Shown here: piece after piece, positions 1 to 6,414 of the stretch | Position numbering within the stretch: the stretch's first letter is position 1 | Layout: each line of letters opens with the position of its first letter | Assembly: GCA_021785335.1 (NCBI GenBank) | Contig: JAJYFW010000043.1 | Span: 1-9,079 of the forward strand | Direction of reading: 5' to 3' | From: Pseudomonadota bacterium | Lineage (GTDB): Bacteria > Pseudomonadota > Alphaproteobacteria > Acetobacterales > Acetobacteraceae | Length of the DNA stretch: 9,079 bases | Notes under the pieces: model-generated | What the model was told of the DNA's origin: nothing | The model's input: the letters and a program-made list of their open reading frames with translations, nothing else | The model's database searches: none | Translations under genes and position numbers: made by a program

Positions 1-1317
1 CAGCAGCGCACGGCCGTCGTTCGGCTTTTCCTCGCGCTCGTCGTCGCCAACCACGCGGGCCTTGAACGAGCAGGCACGCCATACCGCCTCCGCCTGCGCC
101 GCGGCATCGCCCGCGAGCAGCGCCGCCGCGTTGGTCTCGCACCAGGCGAAGAACGGCGCGTCGCCGATCAGCCCCGCCTTCGCGACCTCGGCATAGCCGG
201 CGCGCAACTCCCTGGGCGGCAGCGTCGCCAGCGCCGAAACGTCCGCCAGCACCGCCCGCGGCTGGTGGAACGCGCCGAGCAGGTTCTTGCCCTGGCGCAT
301 GTTGATCCCGGTCTTGCCGCCGACGCTGGAATCCACCTGCGCCAGCAGCGTCGTCGGCACCTGCACGAAGGGCAGCCCTCGCAGAACGGTCGCGGACGCG
401 AAGCCGGCGAGGTCGCCCACCACGCCGCCGCCGAGCGCGATCACCGCGGTCCGCCGCTCCACCCGCCGGTCCAGCAGGTCGGAGGCCAGCGCCAAGTAGG
501 CCTCGGGCGATTTCGTGGTCTCCCCGGCCGGAACCACGATGGGCTCGCCGGTCTCGAACCCGGCCTCGGCGAGGCCGCCCGCGAGCGCCGCCGCATGCAA
601 CCCCGCCACGTGCTGGTCCGTCACCACCACGGCGCGGCGCTGCGGCAGCACCGGGCCGAGCAGGCTGCCCGCCTTCGCCAGCAGCCCCTCGCCCACGATG
701 ACGTCGTAGCCGCCGCTCGACAGCGTCACCGGCATGCGGCGCGGCGGCCGGTGCTCCACCAGCGCGCGCAGCACCGTCTCGGTCGTCGTCTCCGGCGTCT
801 CGTCGCCGCAATCGACCGTGATGTCGGCCTCGGCATAGATCGGGTAGCGCGCCGCCATCAGGCGCCGCAGCACCGTCTCCGGGTTGTCGGCGTTCAGCAG
901 CGGGCGGTGGGTGCGGTGCGCCACGCGCCGCAGCAGCACCGGCAGCGTCGAGCGCAGCCAGATGGAGACGGCATGGGCGCGGATGGTCGCGCGCGTCTCC
1001 GGGTCCATGTAGGCGCCGCCGCCGGCCGCGAGCACGATCGGCTCCGCGCCGAGCAGCCGCTTGATCACGCGCTTCTCGCCGTCGCGGAACGCCGCCTCGC
1101 CGAAGCGCGCGAAGATCTCCGCGATCGAGCACCCCGCGGCCTGCTCGATCTCCTGGTCGGCGTCGCGGAACGGCAGGCCGAGCCTGGCCGCGAGCCGCCG
1201 CCCGATCGAGGTCTTCCCCGCCCCCATGATCCCGACCAGCACGATGCTGCGCCCCGCGGGCGGGGCCAGCCCGGCCGCGGGTGCCGTGGTCGCGGCGAGG
1301 ACGCTGTCGTCGTTCAT
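1..1317 (-). CDS. aroKB: Bifunctional shikimate kinase / 3-dehydroquinate synthase (AroK-AroB fusion), 3' end missing
   Basis: This gene encodes two cytoplasmic shikimate-pathway enzymes in one reading frame. The visible 439 codons contain no stop. Residues about 22-190 are shikimate kinase, which phosphorylates shikimate with ATP. They show a P-loop (GIMGAGKTS, 29-37), the shikimate-binding DAD (52-54) and FR (77-78), GGG (99-101), and a lid-type RPLL (138-141). Residues from about 195 are 3-dehydroquinate synthase, which cyclises DAHP to 3-dehydroquinate using NAD and a divalent metal. They show GGGVVGDLAGF (297-307), SSVGGKTGIN (330-339) and AEVAK (376-380) with metal-ligand candidate E377. 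The later His metal ligands and roughly 120 residues lie beyond the left edge. Met195 could be a relic start, but nothing separates the domains. The ATG at 1317 is preceded by AGAGG (1329-1325), 7 nt away. AroK-AroB fusions are known elsewhere, for example Thermotoga maritima. Confidence 0.93.
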   Translation of the reverse strand, partial: MNDDSVLAATTAPAAGLAPPAGRSIVLVGIMGAGKTSIGRRLAARLGLPFRDADQEIEQAAGCSIAEIFARFGEAAFRDGEKRVIKRLLGAEPIVLAAGGGAYMDPETRATIRAHAVSIWLRSTLPVLLRRVAHRTHRPLLNADNPETVLRRLMAARYPIYAEADITVDCGDETPETTTETVLRALVEHRPPRRMPVTLSSGGYDVIVGEGLLAKAGSLLGPVLPQRRAVVVTDQHVAGLHAAALAGGLAEAGFETGEPIVVPAGETTKSPEAYLALASDLLDRRVERRTAVIALGGGVVGDLAGFASATVLRGLPFVQVPTTLLAQVDSSVGGKTGINMRQGKNLLGAFHQPRAVLADVSALATLPPRELRAGYAEVAKAGLIGDAPFFAWCETNAAALLAGDAAAQAEAVWRACSFKARVVGDDEREEKPNDGRALL

Positions 1318-1324
1318 CCGCGAG

Positions 1325-1329
1325 CCTCT
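1325..1329 (-). promoter_or_regulatory. Shine-Dalgarno of aroKB
   Basis: The minus strand reads AGAGG here, 7 nt before the ATG at 1317-1315. It supports that ATG as the start of the kinase domain. The residues upstream of the P-loop form a short Ala/Pro-rich N-terminus, as in many shikimate kinases. Confidence 0.55.
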
Positions 1330-1386
1330 AGCACGCCCGCGCCGATTGCACCCAACCGGATTGCCGGCTGCGACGCCACCCACTTC

Positions 1387-1404
1387 ATGCTAATAATAAA
1401 CAAT
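1387..1404. promoter_or_regulatory. AT-rich island in the aroKB/xerD divergent spacer, probable promoter region
   Basis: The 129-bp spacer between the divergent aroKB and xerD genes (1318-1446) is GC-rich except for this block, which is almost all A/T from 1391 to 1400. On the plus strand AATAAT (1392-1397) matches the -10 consensus at 5 of 6 bases. On the minus strand TATTAT (1398-1393) does the same. I see no convincing -35 box at the right distance for either, so the exact promoters are uncertain. Transcription toward xerD from here would begin close to or after the upstream ATG candidates at 1387 and 1405, which favours the start at 1447. Transcription toward aroKB would leave a leader of about 70 nt. 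Confidence 0.4.
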
Positions 1405-1436
1405 ATGCCGCATCCTGTTCCGCCACCTGACTCTCC

Positions 1437-1440
1437 GGAG
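1437..1440 (+). promoter_or_regulatory. Shine-Dalgarno deciding the xerD start
   Basis: GGAG lies 6 nt before the ATG at 1447. The in-frame ATGs at 1387 and 1405 have only AT-rich sequence in front of them and no Shine-Dalgarno, so 1447 is preferred. Confidence 0.5.
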
Positions 1441-1446
1441 CCTGCC

Positions 1447-2355
1447 ATGCTGGCGGACCGCGTGACTGGCGCGCGACACCTCGAGGCCTTCCTCGAGATG
1501 CTCGCCGCCGAGCGCGGCGCCGCGCGCAACACGCTGCTCGCCTATCGCCGCGACCTCGAGGCCTTCGCCGCCTTCGCCACCGGGCGCGGCGAGGACCTTG
1601 CCACCGCGACCGAGGCAACGCTGCGCGCCTTCCTCGCGCACCTGGAGGCTTCCGGCATCGCCGCCCGCAGCGCGGCCCGGAAACTCTCGGCGCTCCGCCA
1701 GCTTTACCTGCACCTGCTGCGCGAGCGCGTGCGCCCCGACGATCCCACGCTCAAGCTCGATTCGCCGCGCCTGCCGAGCCGCCTGCCCAAGCTGCTCTCG
1801 GAGGCGGAGGTGGATGCGCTGCTCGCCGCCGCCTGCGCCATGCCGGAGGCCGGGGAGGCCGCGGCCATGACCGCGGCGCTTGAACTGCTCTACGCAACCG
1901 GCCTGCGCGTCTCCGAACTGCTCAACCTGCGCCGGGTGGCACTGGCGACGGAGGGGCGCATGCTGCTGGTGCGCGGCAAGGGCGGCAAGGACCGCATGGT
2001 CCCGCTCTCGGACGCGGCGCGGGAGGCCGCGAGGGCGCTGCCGGCGGATGGTCCCTGGCTGTTCCCCGGCCGCAATCCCGCCCGCCCGCTCACCCGCCAA
2101 GCGTTCTGGCTCACGCTGAAGCGCACGGCGCTGGCGGCCGGCATCGACCCCGCCCGCGTCTCGCCGCATGTGCTGCGCCACGCCTTCGCCAGCCACATGC
2201 TCGCCCGCGGCGCCGACCTGCGCTCGCTGCAGCTTCTGCTCGGCCACGCCGACATCGCGACCACCGAGATCTACACCCATGTCCAGGCCGAGCGCCTCAC
2301 CCGGCTGGTGGAAGCCCATCACCCCCTCGCCAAACGCGGATCAGGGCCCCCCTGA
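1447..2355 (+). CDS. xerD: Tyrosine recombinase XerD (site-specific recombinase)
   Basis: XerD acts with XerC at dif to resolve chromosome dimers during division, under FtsK control. The 302-residue protein is close to the usual 298. Residues about 8-95 form the N-terminal SAM-like DNA-binding domain and about 115-295 the catalytic domain. The full active site is visible: R154 (ATGLRVSELL), K178 (GKGGKDR), H241 and R244 (HVLRH), H267 (LGHAD) and nucleophile Y276 (EIYTH). The spacing closely follows E. coli XerD. The reading frame is open far upstream (to 265), but that is antisense to aroKB and not genuine. ATGs at 1387 and 1405 would add 20 or 14 residues with no recognisable content. I call XerD rather than XerC because it sits between aroK and accA, an arrangement I recall from other alphaproteobacteria; sequence alone does not separate them securely. 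accA follows after 32 nt on the same strand. Confidence 0.92.
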   Translation: MLADRVTGARHLEAFLEMLAAERGAARNTLLAYRRDLEAFAAFATGRGEDLATATEATLRAFLAHLEASGIAARSAARKLSALRQLYLHLLRERVRPDDPTLKLDSPRLPSRLPKLLSEAEVDALLAAACAMPEAGEAAAMTAALELLYATGLRVSELLNLRRVALATEGRMLLVRGKGGKDRMVPLSDAAREAARALPADGPWLFPGRNPARPLTRQAFWLTLKRTALAAGIDPARVSPHVLRHAFASHMLARGADLRSLQLLLGHADIATTEIYTHVQAERLTRLVEAHHPLAKRGSGPP

Positions 2356-2387
2356 CCAGCGCGCCGAAAGGTGCTAGCCCCCCGCGC

Positions 2388-3356
2388 ATGCGACACTTCC
2401 TGGATTTCGAAAAGCCGATCGCCGAGCTCGAGGCCAAGATCGAGGAGCTGCGGCAGATGTCCGAGCCGCAGGGGCCGGAGGGCGGCATCAACATCGCCGA
2501 CGAGGTCGGCCGCCTGTCCGCCAAGGTGGAGCGGGAGCTGCGCGGCACCTATGCCCGGCTCACCCCCTGGCAGAAGACGCAGGTCGCCCGCCACCCGGAC
2601 CGGCCCAAGGCGAAGGACTACGTCGCCGGGCTGATCACGGAGTTCACCCCGCTCGCCGGCGACCGCGCCTTCGCCGACGACGCCGCCATCGTCGGCGGCA
2701 TCGGCCGTTTCCGCGGCCGCGCCGTGGCGGTGCTCGGCACCGAAAAGGGCTCCGACACGGAGAGCCGGGTCGCGCATAATTTCGGCATGAGCCGGCCGGA
2801 GGGCTACCGCAAGGCGCGCCGGCTGATGGAACTCGCCGGCCGCTTCAACCTGCCGGTGCTGAGCTTCGTGGACACGTCCGGCGCCTTCCCCGGCATCGAC
2901 GCCGAGGCGCGCGGCCAGGCGGAGGCCATCGCCCGCTCGATCGACGCCTGCCTCGCCGCGCCCGTGCCGCTGGTCGCCACCATCGTGGGCGAGGGCGGAT
3001 CAGGCGGGGCCATCGCGCTCGCGGCCGGCGACGCGGTGCTGATGCTGGAACACAGCATCTATTCCGTGATCTCGCCCGAGGGCTGCGCCGCGATCCTGTG
3101 GAAGGACCAGGCCCAAGCCGCCGTCGCCGCCGAGGCGCTGAAGCTGACGGCCGAGGATCTGCGCCGCCTGCGCCTGATCGACCGCATCATCGGCGAGCCG
3201 CTGGGCGGCGCGCACCGCGACCCGCAGGCCGCGGTCGCCGCGGTGGGCGACGCGATCGCGCTGGCGCTGGCCCCGCTCGCCGAACTCGACGGCACCGCGC
3301 TGCGCACCCGCCGCCGCGACAAGTTCCTGGCCATCGGGCACGACACGCTGGTCTGA
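2388..3356 (+). CDS. accA: Acetyl-CoA carboxylase, carboxyltransferase subunit alpha
   Basis: AccA pairs with AccD to transfer the carboxyl group from carboxybiotin to acetyl-CoA, giving malonyl-CoA for fatty-acid synthesis in the cytoplasm. The protein is 322 residues (E. coli 319) and collinear with the family. The N-terminus shows the typical FLDFEKPIAELEAKIEEL helix. The crotonase-like fold follows, with DTSGAFPG, GEGGSGGAIAL (201-211) lining the acyl-CoA/biotin site, and SPEGCAAILWKD (229-240). The ATG at 2388 gives the standard family start, but no clear Shine-Dalgarno precedes it; the nearest purine run, AAAGG, ends about 16 nt upstream. Co-transcription with xerD is plausible given the 32-nt gap, though a separate promoter inside xerD cannot be excluded. 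accD is not in the window. The gene ends 24 nt from the stop of the convergent P450 gene. Confidence 0.96.
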   Translation: MRHFLDFEKPIAELEAKIEELRQMSEPQGPEGGINIADEVGRLSAKVERELRGTYARLTPWQKTQVARHPDRPKAKDYVAGLITEFTPLAGDRAFADDAAIVGGIGRFRGRAVAVLGTEKGSDTESRVAHNFGMSRPEGYRKARRLMELAGRFNLPVLSFVDTSGAFPGIDAEARGQAEAIARSIDACLAAPVPLVATIVGEGGSGGAIALAAGDAVLMLEHSIYSVISPEGCAAILWKDQAQAAVAAEALKLTAEDLRRLRLIDRIIGEPLGGAHRDPQAAVAAVGDAIALALAPLAELDGTALRTRRRDKFLAIGHDTLV

Positions 3357-3380
3357 CGGGGCGCGAGGCGCTCGTTCACT

Positions 3381-4568
3381 TCACGCCGGCACCAGCCGCA
3401 GCGGCAGGGCGCGCAGTCCGCGCAGCGTGTTGTTGTGCCGCCGCACGGCGGGCCCGGCAGGCTCCAGCCGCGCGAAGCGGCGGGCCAGCGCCGCCAGCAC
3501 CGCTTCGCCCTCCATCCGCGCGAGCACCTGGCCCACGCACATATGGATGCCGGCACCGAAGCCGACGTGGCCGGCGGCGTTGCGGCCGGTGTCGAACCGG
3601 TCCGGCGCCTCCCAGCGCCGCGGATCGCGGTTGGCGGCGGCGAGAAACATCAGCACCTTCGCGCCCTCGGGCAGCGGCGTTCCGCCCAGCTCCGCCGGCC
3701 GCGAGGTGGTGCGGAAGAAGGTCTGAACCGGGCTCTCGTAGCGGATCGCTTCCTCGAACGCGCCGCGCGCCAGCGCCGGGTTGGCGTGCAGCTTCGCCCA
3801 TTCGCCGGGATGCGCGGCGTAGGCGGCGAGTGCCGCGCCGATGCCGTTCACCGTCGTGTCGACCCCGGCCGAGAGCAGCGCCTTGACCAGCAGCGGCGCC
3901 TCCTCCGCGCCGATTTCGCCACGATCCGCCGCCGCGTAGATTGCCGTGCCTAACCCTTCCGCCACCAGCGCGCCGCGCGCCGACTGGCGCGTAACCCATT
4001 CATTGAGCGGCGGCAGCTCGGCGAGCGAGGCCTCCAGCAGATCGTTACGAGGACCCATCGAGTTGAACACGAAATTACCGTAGGGCAGCAGGCTCTCCCG
4101 CCCATCCCGCCCCATGCCCAGCGCATCGGGGAAAACCGTCAGCGGAAACGCCTCGGCGATGTCGCGGATGCCGCAGCACACCTCGCGCGCGGCCAGGCGT
4201 TCGGCCAGCGCCTCGGCCTCGGCGGCAAAGCGGGGCCGCAACGCGCGCAGCGCCGCCGGCGAAAGCACCTGGTTCAGCACCTCGCGCCGGTGCGTGTGCA
4301 GCGGCGGATCGGTCTCCAGCACCAGGCTCGGCCCGCGAAGGGGCGGGTGCGCCTTGTAGTCGGTGACGCCGACGCCGCGGCTGGAGACGAAGCTCTCCCA
4401 GTCCGTCAGCATGGCGTGGATCTCGGCATGCCGGCCGGTCGCGTAGCAACCGTAGCGCGGCAGGAACACCACCGGCGCGCGCTCGCGCACCAGCGCGTGG
4501 CCGGGATACGGGTCGTCGAAGAAAGCGGTGGAAAACGGGTCCAGGTCCAGCGACGGGATATCGGGCAC
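3381..4568 (-). CDS. Cytochrome P450, CYP199A-like (para-substituted benzoate monooxygenase family)
   Basis: This is a soluble class I P450 that would use electrons from a 2Fe-2S ferredoxin and its reductase to oxidise a small aromatic acid. It has 395 residues. The I-helix carries AGVDTT (234-239) with the acid-alcohol pair D237/T238. ExxR is E273/R276, and the heme loop is GFGAGIHMCVG with thiolate C344. Long stretches match my memory of Rhodopseudomonas palustris CYP199A2/A4, which O-demethylate 4-methoxybenzoate, at a constant offset of 14 residues (C344 = C358, T238 = T252). R78 and S81 match the CYP199A4 carboxylate ligands R92 and S95. K229 and A230 replace R243 and S244, and M171 replaces F185. 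F168 and F284 match F182 and F298. Family membership is solid; the substrate is inferred and may differ. The start is GTG with a strong Shine-Dalgarno. No ferredoxin gene is adjacent. It faces away from the exporter gene. Confidence 0.93.
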   Translation of the reverse strand: MPDIPSLDLDPFSTAFFDDPYPGHALVRERAPVVFLPRYGCYATGRHAEIHAMLTDWESFVSSRGVGVTDYKAHPPLRGPSLVLETDPPLHTHRREVLNQVLSPAALRALRPRFAAEAEALAERLAAREVCCGIRDIAEAFPLTVFPDALGMGRDGRESLLPYGNFVFNSMGPRNDLLEASLAELPPLNEWVTRQSARGALVAEGLGTAIYAAADRGEIGAEEAPLLVKALLSAGVDTTVNGIGAALAAYAAHPGEWAKLHANPALARGAFEEAIRYESPVQTFFRTTSRPAELGGTPLPEGAKVLMFLAAANRDPRRWEAPDRFDTGRNAAGHVGFGAGIHMCVGQVLARMEGEAVLAALARRFARLEPAGPAVRRHNNTLRGLRALPLRLVPA

Positions 4569-4573
4569 GGTTT

Positions 4574-4578
4574 CCTCC
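4574..4578 (-). promoter_or_regulatory. Strong Shine-Dalgarno fixing a GTG start for the P450
   Basis: The minus strand reads GGAGG within a longer purine run, 5 nt before the GTG at 4568-4566. The frame stays open upstream to 4775, but the extension is low-complexity and would run through the probable promoter. The GTG gives the normal family N-terminus (PDIPSLDLDPF). Confidence 0.7.
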
Positions 4579-4592
4579 CCAGGATGGCGGCG

Positions 4593-4622
4593 ACTGTAGG
4601 GGGCTGGCCTGAACAGCGACAA
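4593..4622 (-). promoter_or_regulatory. Candidate sigma-70 promoter of the P450 gene
   Basis: On the minus strand TTGTCG (4622-4617, 4 of 6 to the -35 consensus) and TACAGT (4598-4593, 4 of 6 to the -10 consensus) are separated by 18 nt. Transcription would start near 4586, giving a leader of about 18 nt that just contains the Shine-Dalgarno. The match is moderate and unsupported by any other evidence. The rest of the 173-bp P450/exporter spacer shows no clear promoter toward the exporter and no convincing operator. A GC-only palindrome at 4634-4643 is of the kind expected by chance here. Confidence 0.3.
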
Positions 4623-4741
4623 GCAGGGCAGGGCCGGCGCCGGACGTCCCGCGGTGTGCCGCCCGGGGCATGCCGGCTGCCCGGTTTTCGCGTCCCCGCG
4701 CGTATGGACAGGTTCGCCCCCCGCGTCCGAGACTGAAAGCG

Positions 4742-6301
4742 ATGGCCAGCCCCGCCTCTGCCGCCTCCGACGCACCCGCGGCCGCCAACCCCGTCCCCCG
4801 GCACGACGCAGCGCCGGACGCGCCGTTCGACCCCGGGCGCTCGCGCCAGCTGTTCTTCGCGGTCTTCCCCTCGATCATGCTACCGATGTTCCTGGCGGCG
4901 ATCGACCAGACCATCGTCTCGACGGCGCTGCCCGCCATCGCCGGCGAGATGGGCGAGCTGAACCGCATCGCCTGGATCGTCGTCGGCTACCTCCTCGCCT
5001 CCACCATCGCGGCCCCGGTCTATGGGCGCCTCGGCGACGCGCTCGGGCGCAAACGCATGATGTTCGTGGCGCTCGCCATCTTCATCGGCGCCTCCATGCT
5101 CTGCGCCTCCGCGCCCTCGGTCACGCTGCTCGCCGCGGCGCGCGTGTTGCAGGGCGCGGGCGGCGGCGGGCTGATGACGCTCTGCCAGGCGCTGCTCGGC
5201 GAGGCGGTGCCACCGCGCGAGCGCGCGCGCTACCAGGGCTGGCTCTCCTCCATCTTCGTTTCCTCCTCGACCTTCGGCCCCGTCGCCGGCGGCTGGCTCA
5301 CGCAGAGTTTCGGCTGGCGGTCGATCTTCCTGATCAACCTGCCGCTCGGCCTCGCGGCCATCGCCCTCGTCACCCGCCTGCCGCGCGTCGCCCCGCCCTC
5401 CGACCGCTTCCGGTTCGACACGCCGGGCGCGGTGCTGTTCGCGCTGTTCATCGCGCCGCTGCTCCTGGCGCTCGAGAAGGCGCAGCGCATGGACACGCAC
5501 GACCTCACGCTCGCCGCCGGCCTGGCCGCTTTCGCCGCCGTCGCCCTGGGCGTCCTGGTCCGCCACGAACGCCGGGCGCCGCAGCCGCTGCTGCCAGTCG
5601 GGCTGATGCGCAACCCCTCGATCTGGCGCGCCGGCGTGATGGCGCTGTGCAGCGGTGCGACCGTGGTCTCGCTGGTCACCTTCCTGCCGATCTACCTGCG
5701 CGTGGTACGCGGGCTCGACGCCAGCACCACGGGCCTCCTGCTCCTGCCGCTGACGGCACTCATCGCCGTGGGCTCGCTCATCACCGGCCGGCTGATGGCG
5801 CGCACCGGGCGCACCGCGATCTTCCCCTCGATCGGGCTGCCGATGGTGGCCCTGGGGCTGATCTTCCTGGCCTTCGCCGCACCGGACCTGACCGTGAACC
5901 AGCTGCCGTTCCTCTTCGCCTGGCTGTCGCTGAGCATCGGTACGACGATGTCGGTGGTGCAGCTCACGGTGCAGCTCGTCGCCGGCCGCGCCCAGCTTGG
6001 CGCGGCGGCGGCCGGTGTGCAGTTCTCGCGCAGCGTGGGCTCGGCATTCGGCGCGGCCGTCACGGGGGCCGTGCTGTTCGCGATGATCGCGCTGAGCGAC
6101 CCGGTCACCGCGCACCTCTTCACACGTGTGGTCGAGGCAGGGCCCACGGCGCTGTCCGGCCTGCCGCCGGCGCGGCTCGCGCGGGTGCAGGCGGAGATCG
6201 CGGCGGCCTTCCGCGCTGCCTTTCTCACCATCGCCTGCTTCCCGCTGACCAGCGCCATCATGGCCTGGACGATGCCGCTGCGGCGCCTGGACGGGGTCTG
6301 A
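4742..6301 (+). CDS. MFS transporter, DHA2-type (14-TM drug:proton antiporter-like)
   Basis: This is an inner-membrane major facilitator protein of the EmrB/QacA-like DHA2 group, which exports drugs or small organic compounds in exchange for protons. It has 519 residues. A polar Ala/Pro-rich cytoplasmic N-terminus (1-36) precedes a membrane domain with about 14 hydrophobic segments. Motif D1 is DQTIVSTALP (55-64) in the first helix, motif A is GRLGDALGRKRM (95-106) between helices 2 and 3, and the motif C-like GPVAGG (179-184) lies in helix 5. A hydrophilic loop around 451-490 precedes the last helix. The ATG at 4742 is chosen because it gives a normal N-terminus; the ribosome site is weak, and an in-frame ATG at 4670 would add 24 unremarkable residues. 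The gene is divergent from the P450, so the pair may be co-regulated. Substrate cannot be told from sequence. A hairpin follows the stop. Confidence 0.9.
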   Translation: MASPASAASDAPAAANPVPRHDAAPDAPFDPGRSRQLFFAVFPSIMLPMFLAAIDQTIVSTALPAIAGEMGELNRIAWIVVGYLLASTIAAPVYGRLGDALGRKRMMFVALAIFIGASMLCASAPSVTLLAAARVLQGAGGGGLMTLCQALLGEAVPPRERARYQGWLSSIFVSSSTFGPVAGGWLTQSFGWRSIFLINLPLGLAAIALVTRLPRVAPPSDRFRFDTPGAVLFALFIAPLLLALEKAQRMDTHDLTLAAGLAAFAAVALGVLVRHERRAPQPLLPVGLMRNPSIWRAGVMALCSGATVVSLVTFLPIYLRVVRGLDASTTGLLLLPLTALIAVGSLITGRLMARTGRTAIFPSIGLPMVALGLIFLAFAAPDLTVNQLPFLFAWLSLSIGTTMSVVQLTVQLVAGRAQLGAAAAGVQFSRSVGSAFGAAVTGAVLFAMIALSDPVTAHLFTRVVEAGPTALSGLPPARLARVQAEIAAAFRAAFLTIACFPLTSAIMAWTMPLRRLDGV

Positions 6302-6311
6302 CGCCGGCGCT

Positions 6312-6338
6312 CGGCACGGCGCGAATCCTTCCGTGCCG
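6312..6338 (+). terminator. Hairpin after the MFS gene, possible terminator
   Basis: CGGCACGG (6312-6319) and CCGTGCCG (6331-6338) form a perfect 8-bp stem with an 11-nt loop, starting 11 nt after the exporter stop. There is no T-tract behind it, so it is a weak intrinsic terminator at best, though T-tracts are often poor in GC-rich alphaproteobacteria. It could also be an mRNA 3'-end stabiliser. Confidence 0.4.
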
Positions 6339-6387
6339 CCGAGGCCTTCCGAAACCCCTAGGAATCGGAGTCCGAGTTGTGATTCAA

Positions 6388-6403
6388 CCTCCAGTTGAGG
6401 AGG
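6388..6403 (+). promoter_or_regulatory. Ribosome site of the DUF4096 gene, inside a small hairpin
   Basis: GGAGG (6399-6403) is the only Shine-Dalgarno before the ATG at 6415, at a rather long 11-nt spacing. CCTCC (6388-6392) is its exact complement and could fold onto it with a 6-nt loop. An alternative helix, TCAAC (6384-6388) with GTTGA (6394-6398), competes because both use base 6388 and each stem takes up the other's loop. This could lower translation, a common feature of transposase genes, but it may be accidental. Confidence 0.3.
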
Positions 6404-6414
6404 CCGGATCCATC

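Noticed and set aside
265..1386. Upstream extension of the xerD reading frame (start at 265)
   Set aside because: It is antisense to aroKB, is rich in Arg/His/Gln typical of reversed GC-rich codons, and matches no family. XerD is complete from 1447.
3357..3380. Terminator between convergent accA and P450
   Set aside because: Only a 4-bp stem (CGAG/CTCG around 3364-3374) with no T-tract is visible, too weak to annotate.
4634..4643. CCGGCGCCGG palindrome in the P450/exporter spacer as an operator
   Set aside because: It consists only of G and C, is a single copy, and is the sort of palindrome that appears by chance in this DNA. No regulator is nearby.
4880..6115. 411-residue minus-strand frame opposite the exporter
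   Set aside because: The composition is charged and repetitive (Arg, Glu, Gln, Gly) and mirrors the hydrophobic exporter codons. It has no start context or motif.
4654..6414. Continuous open frame running through the exporter gene in another phase and into the DUF4096 gene
   Set aside because: Only its end (6415-6843) is a recognisable protein. The rest is an Arg/Ala/Pro-rich shadow of the exporter and has no motifs, so it is not a fusion protein.
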